A DNA stretch of 7,267 nt, taken from NCBI GenBank assembly GCA_947304695.1, contig CAMZBS010000088.1, positions 1-7,267 of the forward strand. Direction: 5' to 3'. Below, one piece after another: positions 6,710 to 7,267 of the stretch; position 1 is the first letter of the stretch; each line of letters begins with the position of its first letter. The notes below the pieces were generated by a model, which worked only from the letters and a program-made list of their open reading frames with translations, had not been told where the DNA came from and did no database searches. Position numbers and translations under genes: made by a program. The stretch is from an uncultured Prevotella sp. GTDB taxonomy: Bacteria; Bacteroidota; Bacteroidia; Bacteroidales; Bacteroidaceae.

Positions 6710-6753
6710 ATAACACAACTGAGGCTCAGTTACATGATGACTGAGCCTCAGTT
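6673..6753. repeat. Four near-palindromic 15-mers at exact 22-bp period
   Basis: Copies of consensus AACTGAGSCTCAGTT start at 6673, 6695, 6717 and 6739, each separated by a different seven-base spacer (ATCCCGC, ATAACAC, ACATGAT). The third copy is a perfect odd palindrome, and the others differ from the consensus at one position. Copies 1 and 4 have C in the centre and copies 2 and 3 have G, so 1 pairs perfectly with 2. Copies 3 and 4 pair over 14 positions plus one terminal T-G wobble. The array lies between the convergent ends of the arabinofuranosidase and esterase genes. A degenerate earlier unit may start at 6651 (AGCTGA). Confidence 0.9.
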
Positions 6754-6759
6754 GTTTTT
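6715..6759 (+). terminator. Intrinsic terminator of the arabinofuranosidase gene
   Basis: ACAACTGAGGCTCAGT (6715-6730) pairs perfectly over 16 bases with ACTGAGCCTCAGTTGT (6740-6755). The loop is nine bases and can shrink by a T-G and an A-T pair. The right arm runs straight into a T run (6755-6759). This is a good rho-independent terminator for plus-strand transcription, about 70 bases past the stop at 6644. It may also weakly stop the converging esterase transcript. Confidence 0.75.
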
Positions 6760-6768
6760 GGTTGCGGA

Positions 6769-7267
<499 letters not shown>

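Noticed and set aside
6673..6753. Minimal CRISPR array
   Set aside because: Repeats of 15 bp and spacers of 7 bp are far too short, the repeats are near-palindromic and pair with each other, and no cas gene is present.

Overview
The window reads as part of a Bacteroidota chromosome, most likely of a Prevotella/Segatella-type species. Three things point that way. The two start regions I can see have no Shine-Dalgarno sequence and instead lie behind A-rich leaders. Both divergent promoters carry the Bacteroidota -7 element TATCTTTG. The three genes are secreted or envelope pectin and hemicellulose enzymes of kinds common in gut and rumen Bacteroidales. The genus is an inference; no marker gene is present.

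Layout, left to right. Bases 1-199 are intergenic. They hold a strong GC-rich hairpin (51-99), a second imperfect hairpin (101-153), a TTTCCAC heptamer repeat (147-170), and possibly the tail of an unidentified plus-strand gene. Bases 200-4165 on the minus strand encode a 1321-residue secreted pectate lyase-like protein. Its order is signal peptide, PL1-type beta-helix with two calcium-type loops, FN3, a long stretch of autotransporter-type beta-strand repeats, an unassigned beta-rich domain, and a short C-terminal sorting-like tail. Bases 4166-4334 form a divergent promoter region: two outward-facing TATCTTTG boxes flank four AATTAYR heptamers. Bases 4335-6644 on the plus strand encode a 769-residue GH127/GH146 (DUF1680) beta-L-arabinofuranosidase-like enzyme with its cysteine/glutamate zinc site intact. 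Bases 6645-6790 lie between convergent gene ends and contain four near-palindromic 15-mers at an exact 22-bp period. The last two of these form the terminator hairpin of the arabinofuranosidase gene. Bases 6791-7267 on the minus strand are the C-terminal 158 residues of a CE1-like esterase cut by the window edge, followed by a diverged 21-bp tandem copy of its last codons and stop.

Together the genes suit breakdown of branched pectin (rhamnogalacturonan I or arabinan-bearing pectin): backbone cleavage outside the cell, removal of arabinofuranose from side chains, and removal of ester groups. No SusC/SusD pair, sensor or transporter is visible, so this is at most the enzyme section of a polysaccharide utilisation locus. 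I see no phage, CRISPR, transposon or defence system. The most unexplained structures are the 22-bp-period palindrome array, the duplicated esterase tail, and the lyase/beta-repeat fusion.
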